Of a stretch of DNA of 64,000 nt, positions 45,495 to 57,030 are shown in pieces. The stretch spans positions 6,138,001 through 6,202,000 of the forward strand of contig NC_057318.1 of NCBI RefSeq assembly GCF_000687475.1, read 5' to 3'. Position 1 is the stretch's first letter. Every line of letters begins with the position of its first letter. The stretch comes from Ustilaginoidea virens. Its lineage: Eukaryota > Ascomycota > Sordariomycetes > Hypocreales > Clavicipitaceae. A program made the translations under genes and the position numbers. The notes beneath the pieces were generated by a model. The model saw only the letters and a program-made list of their open reading frames with translations. It did not search any database and had not been told where the DNA came from.

Positions 45495-48400
45495 ATGGGT
45501 ACTATTACTGATGATAGCTTTAAACTAGTAGTTAAGCTGATATCCCGATATAATTAGGATATCTAGTATAATTATATTTAAAAGTATGCTTTAGAGGATG
45601 ATATTTAGATATTCATTAATCCTAAGGGTTCGATAATACTAAATATACCTCTTCTATTGGCATAGGAATTAGATAAACCTATCTATTCTACGCAGGTATT
45701 AGCATTAATACCTATATTGGTAGTAATAGCCGATTTATTAATAGAAGCTGCAGATCATGCCCCTTCTGCAAATACTAGAGCTGTATCGGCAGCTAGGGCA
45801 TCTTCAGCAGTACTAACGGTAAGAATAAGAATAATCCGGCCGCAGTAAATTGAGAATATTAAAGAAAACCACCACTTTAAGCCGATATAACGCCCTAGTG
45901 GTATTAGTATTATAGAATGGATGAAATAAGCCAATATTTAGTATAACTTTTAGAACGACTGTTATACGATATTTAGTCGGAATCTTCGAGTATATATAGC
46001 GTGGTTCGAATTAACGCTAAGCCCTAGCTATAAGATATTAGTAGTAGGCGAATAGAATATTCGAGGAAAAATTTAATACCTAATAGAACGTATGCGACTA
46101 GTTCAGCTTATTATCTAGGAATACCTTAAAGAAAAATTCAAGTAGGCTATACAATATAACCTTAGAAGATATAATATAGAGGAATGGTTTAACGAAATCT
46201 CTATATTATATAAGCGATTAGTGTAAATAGACTTAATCCTTATTAATGGGAATACGCCTACTAAATAGCTAGTAGAAGCTTTTCGTTAAAAGTATCCTAC
46301 CTTTAAGGAAAAAATCCTCAATCGAATAGTAAAAGTATAAAAATAAAATAAATATCTCGATTTTCTAATGACTATTAAATATATTTAATAGAAATAAGAG
46401 CTAGAAGAGAAGGGGAAAATTAGTAGTAGTTATATAGCATTTATAACTAATAATACTAAACCTTTATTATAAGCCGCTTCTAGTAATACTTTAGCTTTAT
46501 CTTCGGTAGAGAAAAAGACCTATAAATACTATAGCAAGCCCTATATGGTAAAGGGGCCTTATTATAAGAATTATTAGATATTAACTCCATTAATAGCTCT
46601 AAACCACTTAAAAGATAGGATTAGTAAGAAAAGCCAGGAAGCTATATATAAAAAGATAAAAAAAGAATCTAAAAAGGTATAAGATGCATTTAAAGCCTTT
46701 TAAGATAAATATAAAAGTAAGGGTAAAGGCAAAAGTAATAATGATAATAATAAGGAAGAAGATAGATCAATAGAGAAAGAAAAAGAAGATAAGGTGTTTA
46801 TAATATCTATTCTTTTTATAGGAACTCACCCGGATAATTTAGGCCTTTTAAAGTCTCGTATTATACTTAATAGTAGCACTTTAACGTATATTTTTAATAA
46901 TATAAAGTGGTTTACTAATATCGATTATAATATCGACGAGCATATCGTTTGTAATACTTATAATAGTATTTCAAAAGTCCTCAGTATTAGCTCTATTCGA
47001 ATTATATTATAAAATAAAAGGGCCGTTACTTTTACTAATATTCTATATAATCCGATAATTATAGCGAATCTTCTTACTATAAAAAAGATAAGAAATAAAG
47101 GATTATTCTAGAATAATAAAATTAATAAAATTTACCTACAGAAAAATAGTCAATAAGAAGTAATCTTTTAAGTTTTTTAAGTGGAAGAAAGGCCTTATAT
47201 CTTCTACCAAAGTAGTAGAAACGATATGCCTATAGATGAATTCATTATAAGGGCTCAAAATAAAGCCTTAATTATTAATAAAGCCTATTTAGCTCGAGGA
47301 GATAGCTACTAGCCTAAAACTTTAATAAAAACGCCTTATACTATTTGGCATACGCATTTTAGGCACCTAGGTCGGGATTCAATAGATCGTATCTTTAAAA
47401 ATATATTATAGATGCCTAAGGAAAAAAAAGCTTCAAATTATAAAGTTTATAGTAGTATAAAAATCGTAAAGCAGATATTATAGTTATCTTACGAGCTCTT
47501 AATACCTTAGGAACCCTTTAAAATAGTCTCTTTCGATCTATTTCTATAAGTTATTGCTTTTAACAGTAATAAATATATAGCGTTATTCACCTGCCGATTT
47601 ATAGGAATAAAATGCATTTTCACGATACCTAGAAAGACCGACCTACCCAAATACTAACTAATCTTCGAGAATCGAATTTTACGCCTATATAATATAGCGA
47701 TCGCAATAGTTATCTCTAATAATAAAATAGTGCTTTAGACTAGTAATAATCGGGAAGAAGCTAAATAGAAAGGCATTATAATTCGAAATTTAAGCCCTAA
47801 TCACTAATATTAGAATGGTTATACTAAATATTCTAGGGGGGTATTAAAGACGAAGATGGCCCTTCTTAATATATAAGTAGGCTTTCCTAAAGAGTTATAG
47901 CCTATTATAGCCGAAATAATAGTATATTTACTAAATCGAAGCCCTAGGAAGTTAGAAAGACCTTACAATAACTGGAAGTCACCTCTTTAAATACTTTAAC
48001 TTTAGCTCTATAATAATAAGCCTGCCTAGAAATACCTACCGGTAGATATTTATCTATAAATTCACTACCTCTATGCCTATAGATATAAGGCTTTCGTAAT
48101 GACTCGCAATAGGATATTATAGAAAGGTCTGAAGCTCAATTAAAGAGCTTATATCGGGTATTTAGCAGGCTATATCTCGACCACTTAATACCTAATTTAA
48201 GTGCCTTCGTTAAAAAAAAGCTGCTGGTTTAATTCTAGCTATATTACATTCGATAAGACCGTTTTTTATTAAGATGAACGCTACTTACCGATTTCTAAAT
48301 AATAGAAAGAGGCCCTAAATAGCCTTATTAGTAATATTAAAGAAATACCTATTATTAACGACTTTAAACTCGTATTATCCGGGAATTTAATTAAAAATAT

Positions 48401-50345
48401 CTTTACTAACGATCCTATTGTTAAATAGGCACTAAAGGCATAAAATAAAGCTATTAATAATGCCCCTTAACCAATAGAAATTAATCTTAAGGTTATAGAC
48501 TACCCTAAAGAAGCTATCGCTTAAGCAATACTACTATCCCTGCCATTTTCGCTTAAGCCTAACGATAAACTTAAGCCGATTACTCCCTTTAATAATATAT
48601 TCTTTATGAAGCTCGAAGGAAATACTTACAATATATTTGTAGCTTCTATCGCAAAGCCTTTAGCTATAATAGAGGCACTATATATTATAAATATGCCTAA
48701 AGAGCCGGCGATATAGAGGGAGCTTAGAAAGCACCCTAAGCGCGAGGAATTTATTACTATTGCAAAAGAAGAATATTTAAAGGTTATAAATAGGGAGATT
48801 AGGTGTATTATTTAACGAAATAATTCATCTATCGACCCTCGGATTAAACTATTAGACCTAAAGTAGGTGTTTACCTATAAATAGGACTAAGATGGGTATC
48901 TTACCGGTTATAAGGCACGATTATATATTCGTAGTGATTAATAACCTTATAATCTTCGTGATACCTAGGCAGTGGCGCTTACAGCATATATATTTCGGCT
49001 TCTTATAGCATTAATATGCTTTTTTGACCTAAAAATACACTAATATAACTTTATTATAGCCTTTCTCAATACACTATTTAATAAGACTATCTATTATAAA
49101 TAACCTGACGGATTCTACGATAGTTTTATATTCATTAGGTTATTATATGCCCTATATAGGCTTCAAAGGTCTCTACTACTATAGTTCAAAGAGTTATTAC
49201 GATTCCTATTGTAATAAGGCTTCAAATAGGTCTGCGAGGACCCCTATATCTTTATTAATAGCTTCCTTATTATATTCTTTTACATTAATGACCTAGTCGT
49301 GCTTTATTATAAATTACGGATAGAGGCATTCGAATCGTTCTATACGGTATTAATAGCAGTATTTAAGATCAAAGATCTCGGCGAGCTATAGTAGTTCCTA
49401 GCAATTAAGGTTATTCGCAACCGTATAGCCGGAAAGTTGTGGCTTATATAGAGGGCTTACTTCAATAAGCTGGCGATAAAATATAACCTTATTGCGTTTA
49501 ACGATACTAAGGACCGCCTTCCGGAATATCTGCTGTATACTATAAGACTTAAGGCATTCGATGGAATAGCTAAACCATACGATATAAAGTAATACTAATC
49601 GATAGTAGGCTCGTTAGTATATCCAATTATAATTATAAGGCCTAAACTAGGCTATATTGGATTATAGCTATCAAGATTCCTTTAAAACCTAGGTCCAGAC
49701 TATTTATAAGCCGTAAGGAAGGCACTTGACTATAGCTATACGTAGAAGAATACCGCAATAGAATTCCGGGCTAATATAGCAGAAATAGAGGCATTTTCTA
49801 ATGCTTCCTATGCCGACGATATTACGACGCGACGAAGCAGTTAAGGCTATATAATTAAGCTCTTTAGCGGCCTAATTATATATAAATCGGGTCAATAGGA
49901 TACTATTATAATATCGTCAATAGAGGCAGAGCTTCTTACGATATCTTATACGGTAAAGGAGGTTATCGCCTTTAAGAGATTATGTAAGGAAGTTAGGCTC
50001 TAATTATATACCGATATCCTTATAATTCAATGCGATAATATCTAGACTATTTGCCTATTGAAGGAGGAATTCTTTAAGCTCGTAATGCGGCTTTATTATA
50101 TAGATATTTATTATTATTGGCTGCGATAGGAGGTTCAGAAAGGAACGATTGATATTACGTAGGTTCTAACGGGCAATATAATTGCTAACGGTTTCATAAA
50201 GCCCCTAATAGGCTAGAAATTTAAAATCTTCTGCCGGCAGCTTAGGCTTATTATTTTAAAGGGATCCTATAACGCCGGACTATAGTCTTACGATATTAAT
50301 TTTGGTGGTAAGGAAGAGCCTCATAAGGATTAAAAGACGCTTTGA
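45495..50345 (+). pseudogene. Element H gag-pol polyprotein, RIP-inactivated
   Basis: Frame of 1617 codons from ATG 45495 (MGTITDDSFKLVVK) to TGA 50345, no frameshift, many TAG/TAA. The gag knuckle reads YKYYSKPYMVKGPYYKNYW with Cys changed to Tyr. The protease box near 46880 (LTYIFNNIKWF) is decayed. Integrase about 47200-48100, RT about 48850-49500, RNase H about 49600-50250 follow the same order as G. Non-functional. Confidence 0.87.
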
Positions 50346-50609
50346 AAAATCAGATTGAAAGGGGCTTTTTAATAGCTATACTTATTTCCTATAAAAAATT
50401 GGAATCTACGGTTTATTATTGTTTTCTTACGCTATATATATGCTATTAGGCGAATTTACCCCTAAACAGGTAGCCTATTCAACAAAGGCACTATTATATT
50501 TTGCGCATAACTGTTTTGAGTGGATTGATATTTCTACTTATTATCTTGCTTTGCATTGAGTTTAGCTATATGGTAGGATATCCTAGAGAAAGCACATCCT
50601 GAGGGGGTA

Positions 50610-50805
50610 TATTAGAGGGAAATTGGCTTGTCTATAATATGGATATCGGTTATATCCGAGGTCGGATATGCCGAGTTCCCCCTAGATCAGTAAGCCCTTA
50701 GGGGTACCCCCTATCCCACTATAAATAGCTGGGAATATAAGTCTCTTAGAGAGGACTTGGTTCCTTTAATTAAGCATTATCGCATTTTCCCTGTGCATTC
50801 TGATA
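50610..50805 (+). repeat. Element H right LTR
   Basis: 196 bp, starts TATTAGAGGG (TG changed to TA), followed by ATAAT. TATAAATA at 50720-50727. Confidence 0.93.
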
Positions 50806-50810
50806 ATAAT

Positions 50811-51330
50811 ACACCAGGCGTTCGCTTGTCCAGGGGGCACCTCACCGCCGCGTTACAGCTGCGGACAAGGACAGTAGACAGTACATAGCGGGAGGAGGGG
50901 CGGCGGCGGCGGCGGCGCGCACGGCGGTTCTGCTTTCCTCAGATACTAGGGATCTAGTTGTATAGACATCAATGCCTCGATATTCTTTTCGATGCCAAGT
51001 ATTTTAGCAAGAGCAAAACAAGACTCGATACGGAATACGGGAGGCTATAGACCCTACCATTTTTTTTTTATATCTATGTTTAATACATCCATGAGTTGGA
51101 GTGATAAGTTAACATCCCTGAGGGAGATGGCACCCCGCAGAGGGGGCAGGAGTTTGATGCAAGCTTCTAAGGTAATTACGGCACGTACCTCTTTGCACTT
51201 GTTGAGCGGAGTTAGCCCGCCAAGACTAAGTGTTCAATGTGCAATAACGCCTCAGCCCGAATACTAGACGGTGCTGGGAACCTGCTATCGACTTATAAGT
51301 TCCGAAATGCCCGCCTAGGAGGTATGTACC
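50811..51330 (-). promoter_or_regulatory. Distal SVF1 5' flank separated by element H
   Basis: Host DNA that was contiguous with 44979 before the insertion. It begins GC-rich with a short CGG repeat (50901-50916) and becomes AT-balanced after 50940. No supported gene. Probably upstream promoter or intergenic DNA of SVF1. Confidence 0.45.
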
Positions 51331-51834
51331 TACAGTGGGTATCCATAAGTCCCGCAATAAAAACGCGTAGCGCGAAGTCTTCGCGTCTCAACCAATTTTA
51401 CCCTTTATATTATAACGCCCATAATATGCCCACAATAATACCTTTAAATCGTACCTTTAGTACGGAAATATCAGGAAATTGTCAGAAGAATCATGAATTT
51501 TTACTAGTGCAAAAAGCTGCCATAATTGCAGAATTATCGTAAGGTAAAACCTACCGCGCTATAGCTGCTACCTTTAATGCGTCACTATCTACAGCATATA
51601 GGATATTTAAACGCTGGAAAGAAGAATTAACACTTGAAAATAAGCCTCGTTCTAGGCGGCCACTAAAGCTTACAGAAGCTAAAAAGCGCTATATTATTCT
51701 TCTTATCAAAAGGAATCGCAGTATTATATATAGTGCCCTAATTAGCGCTATAGGTGGCCGAATAAGCCGCTCAACTATCCGATAGTGCCTTTAAGGCTAT
51801 TAGCAACGCAAATAGAAGTCTATAAAAAGAATAC
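51331..51834 (+). mobile_element. Tc1/mariner-type DNA transposon, truncated
   Basis: Begins at a TA (51331-51332) followed by CAGTGGGTATCCATAAGTCC, the typical CAGT...AAGT start of Tc1-group terminal repeats. The transposase frame follows from 51426. Cut at 51834 by LTR sequence; the right end is not in the window. RIP-type stops inside. Confidence 0.7.
51426..51834 (+). pseudogene. Tc1-like transposase, N-terminal DNA-binding part
   Basis: Frame with TAA at 51540 in place of a Gln/Glu codon. The helix-turn-helix region reads GKTYRAIAATFNASLSTAYR, then FKRWKEELTLENKPRSRRP with the GRPRKL-like hook and ITRSTIR-type second helix (GGRISRSTIR). This is the bipartite paired-like DNA-binding domain of Tc1 transposases. 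The catalytic DDE part is missing. Confidence 0.75.
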
Positions 51835-51858
51835 TGTTGATATAAACTCGGGGTACCC
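51835..51858 (-). repeat. 24-bp end of a reverse-oriented A/E-family LTR
   Basis: TGTTGATATAAACTCGGGGT (51835-51854) and the four bases after it are the exact complement of the last 24 bp of the element A LTR (30079-30102). E starts right after, so E probably jumped into a minus-strand LTR of its own family. AATAC (51830-51834) would be that LTR's target duplication. Confidence 0.7.
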
Positions 51859-52191
51859 TGTCGGAATCGCTGTCGCAAGGTGCCCAATTGGGCACATTGC
51901 GACGGATGTGCCGCGCACACTGCTGCGCACGATGTGGCCACTTTTGCCCCTTTACCCCTGAGCCCGGTAGGGCACGCGGGCAGCCCGGCCCGACTGCGCC
52001 GATGCACGTGACAACGGCACACGCACAAAAAGGCTACATCGTGTAATTACCCTCTTTTGCTTCCTTTCTTTCCTTTTAGTTAGTCAGTCATAATCAAAGA
52101 AGTAATCATACCTTTAACCGGTGACCTTACGGTACTTAATACCACGCGCGCGACCCTACGTATAACTAGGTACCCCGAGTTTATATCAATA
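51859..52191 (+). repeat. Element E left LTR
   Basis: 333 bp, TGTCGGAATC to TATCAATA, close to the A LTR (29758-30102). It is shorter by one TTTGCCCC-type unit. Preceded by TACCC (51854-51858), the predicted target duplication. Confidence 0.9.
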
Positions 52192-52776
52192 CTGATCAGT
52201 GGTGATAGACACTACTCATAGGATAATATCCCGCAAAGACGGTTTCATCACAGATCAGTAAGATCTACTCGAAGAGACGATTTCCGTTGCAAATCATGCT
52301 AATTAGGAAGGCAGATAACCTATTCCGTTAAACAGTTATGCTGCCGACTAATTGGAAGGATGATATAGACCCCTTCCACCTTTGTCTATCACGAAGGAAG
52401 AAAACATACTGACTATCACGATCTTTAAAGATACCTTTAATATACATAAGAGGCGGCTAACCTATTCTATTGAACGGTTACCTGCTTACTATAGGAGGCA
52501 AATAACCTATTCCGTTGAACGGTTATATTACTAACTAACCCCTTCTCTTCTTTCTTTTTACCCTTACGGATAAAAGCCCCCTTTGGATCGAATATTATAC
52601 TCCTTATAATACACCCCCCCCCCCTTTATCTCTCAAACCCTCCTCTTAATACTATAGCACGATTACGATCATTAATATTATAACCAGCACTACCCGAAAG
52701 GTTATAGCGATTTGCCCCCTTACTTGATGATAATTAGGCCACTACGATAGAGCCAATTACCCCTGATGCCACTACT
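52192..52776 (+). other. Element E leader with three hairpin repeats
   Basis: Untranslated region with no half-tRNA site; the primer site is not identified. It starts with the palindrome CTGATCAG. Three copies of a 25-bp self-complementary unit lie at 52315-52339, 52457-52481 and 52502-52526. A C-run (52613-52624) follows. Could hold the dimerisation or packaging signal; this is inference. Confidence 0.6.
52315..52526 (+). repeat. Triple hairpin unit ATAACC...GGTTAT
   Basis: Unit ATAACCTATTCCGTTGAACG followed by GTTAT. Within each unit ATAACC can pair with GGTTAT, or CCGTT with AACGG, so two alternative stems exist. Copy 3 is perfect; copy 1 has two transitions (GTTAAACAG) and copy 2 has transitions at either end. 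Spaced about 142 and 45 bp apart and each preceded by AGGC(A/G). Confidence 0.75.
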
Positions 52777-55081
52777 ATGGCATTATATAACCGCCTGGCC
52801 TTCTTGATCTATACCTATGAGAAGGATTATATTATTAACGACGACCTATGGGAACTATTCTACGAAGACTATAGTAAATGGGATGAATAACTATTCAACT
52901 GCGTTAATCCTCCATTCCTACGCGAATTCCGCATATACCTACGGGATCACGGCGTATATATCGGAGCATCAGGCTCTATCACAATACCTACCTTAATAGA
53001 ATGCCTTCAACAACAATAGAACCCTAAATGGCCTTAAGAAGAGATCGACCGTCAGCTAAGCTATAAGATGTTCCGGTTACGACTTAACCCTTATAAGGAA
53101 GCATCAGTACCTATCGGCAATTTCGATAAGGAAGTTATAGGCTTACGGAATTCATTATAAGCACCTACTACAGTAAGGCCCTTAAGAAAATCATTATAAG
53201 CCTTAATAAGGGACTTCACAATACCAATAGTGGCCCGATTATAGTCATAATAACCTATTATTCCCCCCTTTATATCGAAAAAGCCTTTTGCCCCTACCCC
53301 TACCAAAGAAGAAAGGGGCCGGTCCTAATAACCTAAAGGGAAGACGCCTATTTATAATAAGCCGCTATTCGAAATAGGGGAAAGCTCCCGGCATTATTAA
53401 TAATAATATATAACGGCCGACGAAGACTATAGCCCGACCGACCAAATATTACACCCTAGGGGTTATACCCTTAGCCGGGCTAGCCGAGGCGGCTATCTTA
53501 ATACCTTTTGAGGTCATAGCATGCCTAATAGAGATCGGGTCATAGGCCCTAATAATATGCTTCCTTTAATAGAGGACCCCGATGATAATACCCTCTAAGC
53601 CAATACCGCTAATGCCGCCCGTAATACCAGATATCGGGCCCAAACGCCTTATCCGATAATGCCAAAAATAGGCACGGCACCTAGCCCTTCCCGCCAATAT
53701 CGGCCTACTTAGGCCGATAAATGGACCATTTTGACGGGAGGACCGGTAAACCTAGACCGACCCGAGTTATAGGATGACCCCGTAAGAAACCCCGCCAGCC
53801 TACCGCGAGGCAACCGATAAGCCATTCTGGAATACCCTCCGGAATACCCCTAAGAAGATCATACCCAATAAGGGTTCAGCTAAGAAGATCATACCCAAAC
53901 CGGGTATGACGATATTTCCAAAAAGATATCTAACCTCTTATGCAGCTATCGTATAGAGGATAGATATAGCGGCAAAATAGATGACTTTATTGTACTAAAA
54001 GTTATCTCTTTTAAAAGCAAGTGCCGCCTACTAGGATTACCCGATAATATATTCGCTAGAGCCTTCTAAATCATACTCATCGGCAATACTAAGACCTATT
54101 ACTTTAATAATATTAAACGTATTTGCGATACCCTTACTTTTAACGATATAGTCCGTAAAGTTAAGAGCCATTTCGAAAATGAGAGCATAAAACAATTCTA
54201 TTTGCACCATTAGAATAGAATAATGCTCCAATCAACTATCGCGAAACATCCCGATAAATCAAAGTTAGAATGCCTTAATATCCTATTAGAGGAACTTCAA
54301 CGCCTATATTGTAGTCTTTTTCCCTCCTTTATAGCTAATATAGAGCTTCACCGATAAGTCCTTAATGCTATAAGGGATACCCCTAAGTGTAGCCAGGCCT
54401 TATACCGTTATACCCCTATATTCAAAGGCCTCGCCGCTAACCTACGGCGATCCCTTTCTATCTACGAGTCAATTTATATAAATCAACAGTATCATTTCCT
54501 TCAATAGCAACAACATTACGATACTAATGATATTGATGACAATATGGTATTATTCACTAACCGTAGATATAGTCAATCCCGCCCTTAACGCCGATTCGGC
54601 CTACAGTAGCAGTATTAACGGCAATAATAGAATCGCGCCTTTCCAATTAGGCCCTATTAAAGAAGATATTTCGTTTGCAATAAAATAGGATATTAGTCAT
54701 CCAACCACTCTACTAAAGAGCAATAAGAATTAAAGGAGCGATAGATAAAAAACCGATCCTACCGTACTACCCCTGATAATAAGAAATTCCGTATTTTCTT
54801 ATAGGAATACAAAGAGCCCGGCCCCCAAGGCCTTAAAGAAGAAGATATAGAGGCTGACCTTAACGATATTATTAGTAATATCGAGGTAATAATGGCAGGG
54901 GATGCATAATAAAATGCAGAGAAGGCTGCCGCACTGCAAATTACAGCCACTCAGTATTTCCTAGCCCCTAGTAATAACCCGTCACCAACGTCATCTATCG
55001 AGATATTATAAGCCCTGCAAGATAAATCGTACCGACATGCCTTCTTATAGGTTAACCCCTTCTAAATACCCTCACCGAACC
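52777..55081 (+). pseudogene. Element E gag
   Basis: Long gag of about 770 codons in the frame of 52777 with RIP-type stops. N-terminal part AFLIYTYEKDYIINDDLWEL; central part rich in Pro and Arg (EYPPEYPQEDHTQ repeated as SQEDHTQ); nucleocapsid-like end at about 54640 with YFVCNKIGYQSSNHSTKEQ, a CxxC-type knuckle with Cys/Gly/Trp positions changed. The C-terminal EYKEPGPQGLKEEDIEADLN is well kept. Much larger than the gag of B, C, G or H. Interrupted at GAACC by element F just before protease. Confidence 0.78.
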
Positions 55082-55858
55082 TGTTAAAATCCTATAGTAG
55101 CCTACTAGGCTGCTGGCCTAATGCCCTATTGGTCTACTAACCTTCTGGCCCTTATACCGTCTCTTAGACTTACGGTATTCTTACCAACCCAGGCCTTTGC
55201 CTTTTACCTTAAGGATTTTCAGTGGATTATTTACTGTATATCAAGTAAGGTAGGCCTTGTTGAAAAGGTGTGGCATTGCTAAATTAGCGTGGTTGCCTAC
55301 TAGCGTGGTGGCGGCCTACTAGCGTGGTGTGGCATTGCTAAATTAGCGTGGTGGCCTACTAGCGTGGTGGCTAGTCCACTAGTGTGGTGGTTAGTCACTA
55401 GCGTGGTGGCTAGTTACTAGTACGGTGACTAATTACTAGTGCGGTGGTTAGGGTGGTTGGAAAGGCCGGATATAGTGGGGCTGCTGACGTATCATATACG
55501 TGGCATAGTGAGCATTACGGGGAGCTATCTTACTAGCTACCCTGAATGCCTGGGCCTACCCCTCCTTCGTGTATATATAGGATAGCTTTCCCCTTTCTTT
55601 CTAGATAGTTGAAGGGCAGCACAATCGAGTCTGTTAATGCACTATATGCCTCTTAACTTCCACCTTCCCTGCGTTTCTGGTTATCTTATATTTGCCTTGC
55701 CTTTACACTTGCCCTGCTTTATAGCACTTGTATAGTCTTAGGACTTAGTGAAAAATCTAGTATTTATACTAAGATTAGTTCACAGGTCGCAGATAGTCTT
55801 GTGCCATCTAGCTAGCTAGTAAGGCTTTGCTTTTATAGTGACCTTGAGAATTGCAATA
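55082..55858 (+). repeat. Element F left LTR
   Basis: 777 bp. About 55275-55445 is a tandem array of TACTAGCGTGGTGGC-like units, some with a GCATTGCTAAATTAGCGTGG insert, probably U3 enhancer repeats. TATATATA-like box at 55567-55575 (GTATATATAGG). Confidence 0.95.
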
Positions 55859-55873
55859 GGTTATGAGCCCGGG
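55859..55873 (+). other. Element F primer binding site, half-tRNA type
   Basis: GGTTATGAGCCCGGG, a 15-bp match to the complement of the anticodon arm of initiator tRNA-Met (CCCGGGCTCATAACC). Cleanest copy of the three in the window. Confidence 0.82.
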
Positions 55874-55989
55874 TTTTTACTTCTTTGTTTTTACCCTACC
55901 TCTTTTGTGTTCACCCCTTGGTCTCTCTTGCTTATTAGTACTACTAATATAGCTATCCTTTGGTATCTTTGGCTTACCCTTATCACCTT

Positions 55990-56350
55990 TGGCTTACCCT
56001 TTGTTACCTACGGCATTACCTTGCGGCAATTAATGGCGTACCCCTACGGCAACTTACGGCGTAACCTTACGGCACTTTTAGCGTAACCTTACGTTATTTT
56101 TGGTGTAACCTACGGCACCTACGGACTTTATAGTGTGATATCTATCACACTATACTACTGTATAACACCTTTGCACCTAGTGTACGACACCTACTGCACC
56201 ATACGGCACCTGTTATACTCTTCCACTTATAGCACTTTTGGTACGGCACTTACGGCACCTTTTATATTACGGCACCTATAGTACCTACGTTACCTACGGT
56301 ACCTATGGCACCTACGGCACCTACGGCACTTACGGCACCTTTATATTACG
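55990..56350 (+). repeat. TACGGCACC array in element F leader
   Basis: Dozens of degenerate 9-11 bp units around TACGGCACCT fill the leader between the primer site and gag. One frame reads TYGTYGTYGTYG, but there is no start or protein context, so this is untranslated. Confidence 0.8.
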
Positions 56351-56799
56351 GCACCATATAAGCACCTTAAATACTAACGCTATATTCTGGACTTGCACAA
56401 CGCCTACGGCATCTGTGCTTTTATACTGAGACCTACCGCTATATTCTGCGGTTACCTTTTATAGTAGGCTACTAGCCACTATATTTACTAGCTGTCTAGC
56501 TAGTTACTCGACTATTTTGCCAGCTATTTAGCTGGTTATTTATCTGTTCCTATAGCTATTGGCACCATTTTTAACGACTTTTAACCACTATAATGGCATA
56601 GTCTAGGCCTTCCACTTATAAGGCCACTTTGGATTCTAACTCTAAAGCTCATCTTACTGCACGACTATAGCTAGATATGGACTATATAAAGTCCTAGATG
56701 AATACCCTAACTACCCTTATATAAGGCTTAGTTAGTAGGCAAAATAGTAACGTTTTTACTATTATAATTAGCAAGGAACTAGTAGAGGCTACTAGCCCT

Positions 56800-57030
56800 A
56801 CTATCTCCGGTCCTACTAATATGAACAGTAAAGACCCTGTAGAGGCTATTAGCCCTACTATCTAACCTTCTGCTATTACGACTAGCAAGGACCCTGTAGA
56901 GGCTACTAGCCCTACTATCCAACCTTCTGCTATTACGACTAGTAAGGACCCTGTAGAGGCTACTAGCCCTACTATCCAACCTTCTGTTATTACGACTAGT
57001 AAGGACCCTGTAGAGGCTATTAGCCCTACT
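56800..57030 (+). repeat. 60-bp tandem repeat in element F gag
   Basis: Four near-identical units encode SKDPVEATSPTIQPSAITT. In the first full unit CAA has become TAA while its neighbours keep CAA, a direct view of one mutation step. Confidence 0.9.

Larger units (their letters stand above)
44985..50805 (+). mobile_element. Copia element H, complete, inserted upstream of SVF1
   Basis: 5821 bp, LTRs 44985-45180 and 50610-50805 (196 bp each), direct repeats ATAAT at 44980-44984 and 50806-50810. Primer site TGGTAGCAATTG at 45181-45192, gag-pol 45495-50345, purine tract GAGGGGGTA at 50601-50609. Same LTR length, primer site and protein layout as C and G, but a distinct LTR sequence, so a sister family. 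It is transcribed away from SVF1 (opposite strand). Densely RIP-mutated inside; LTR mismatches are transitions. Confidence 0.95.

Noticed and set aside
52613..52624. C-run as a possible boundary of another element
   Set aside because: The gag frame of E follows directly and no repeat ends or duplications flank the run.
55275..55445. Tandem TAGCGTGGTGGC units as a CRISPR-like array
   Set aside because: Units are degenerate and directly adjacent without spacers, sit in both LTRs, and the organism is a fungus.
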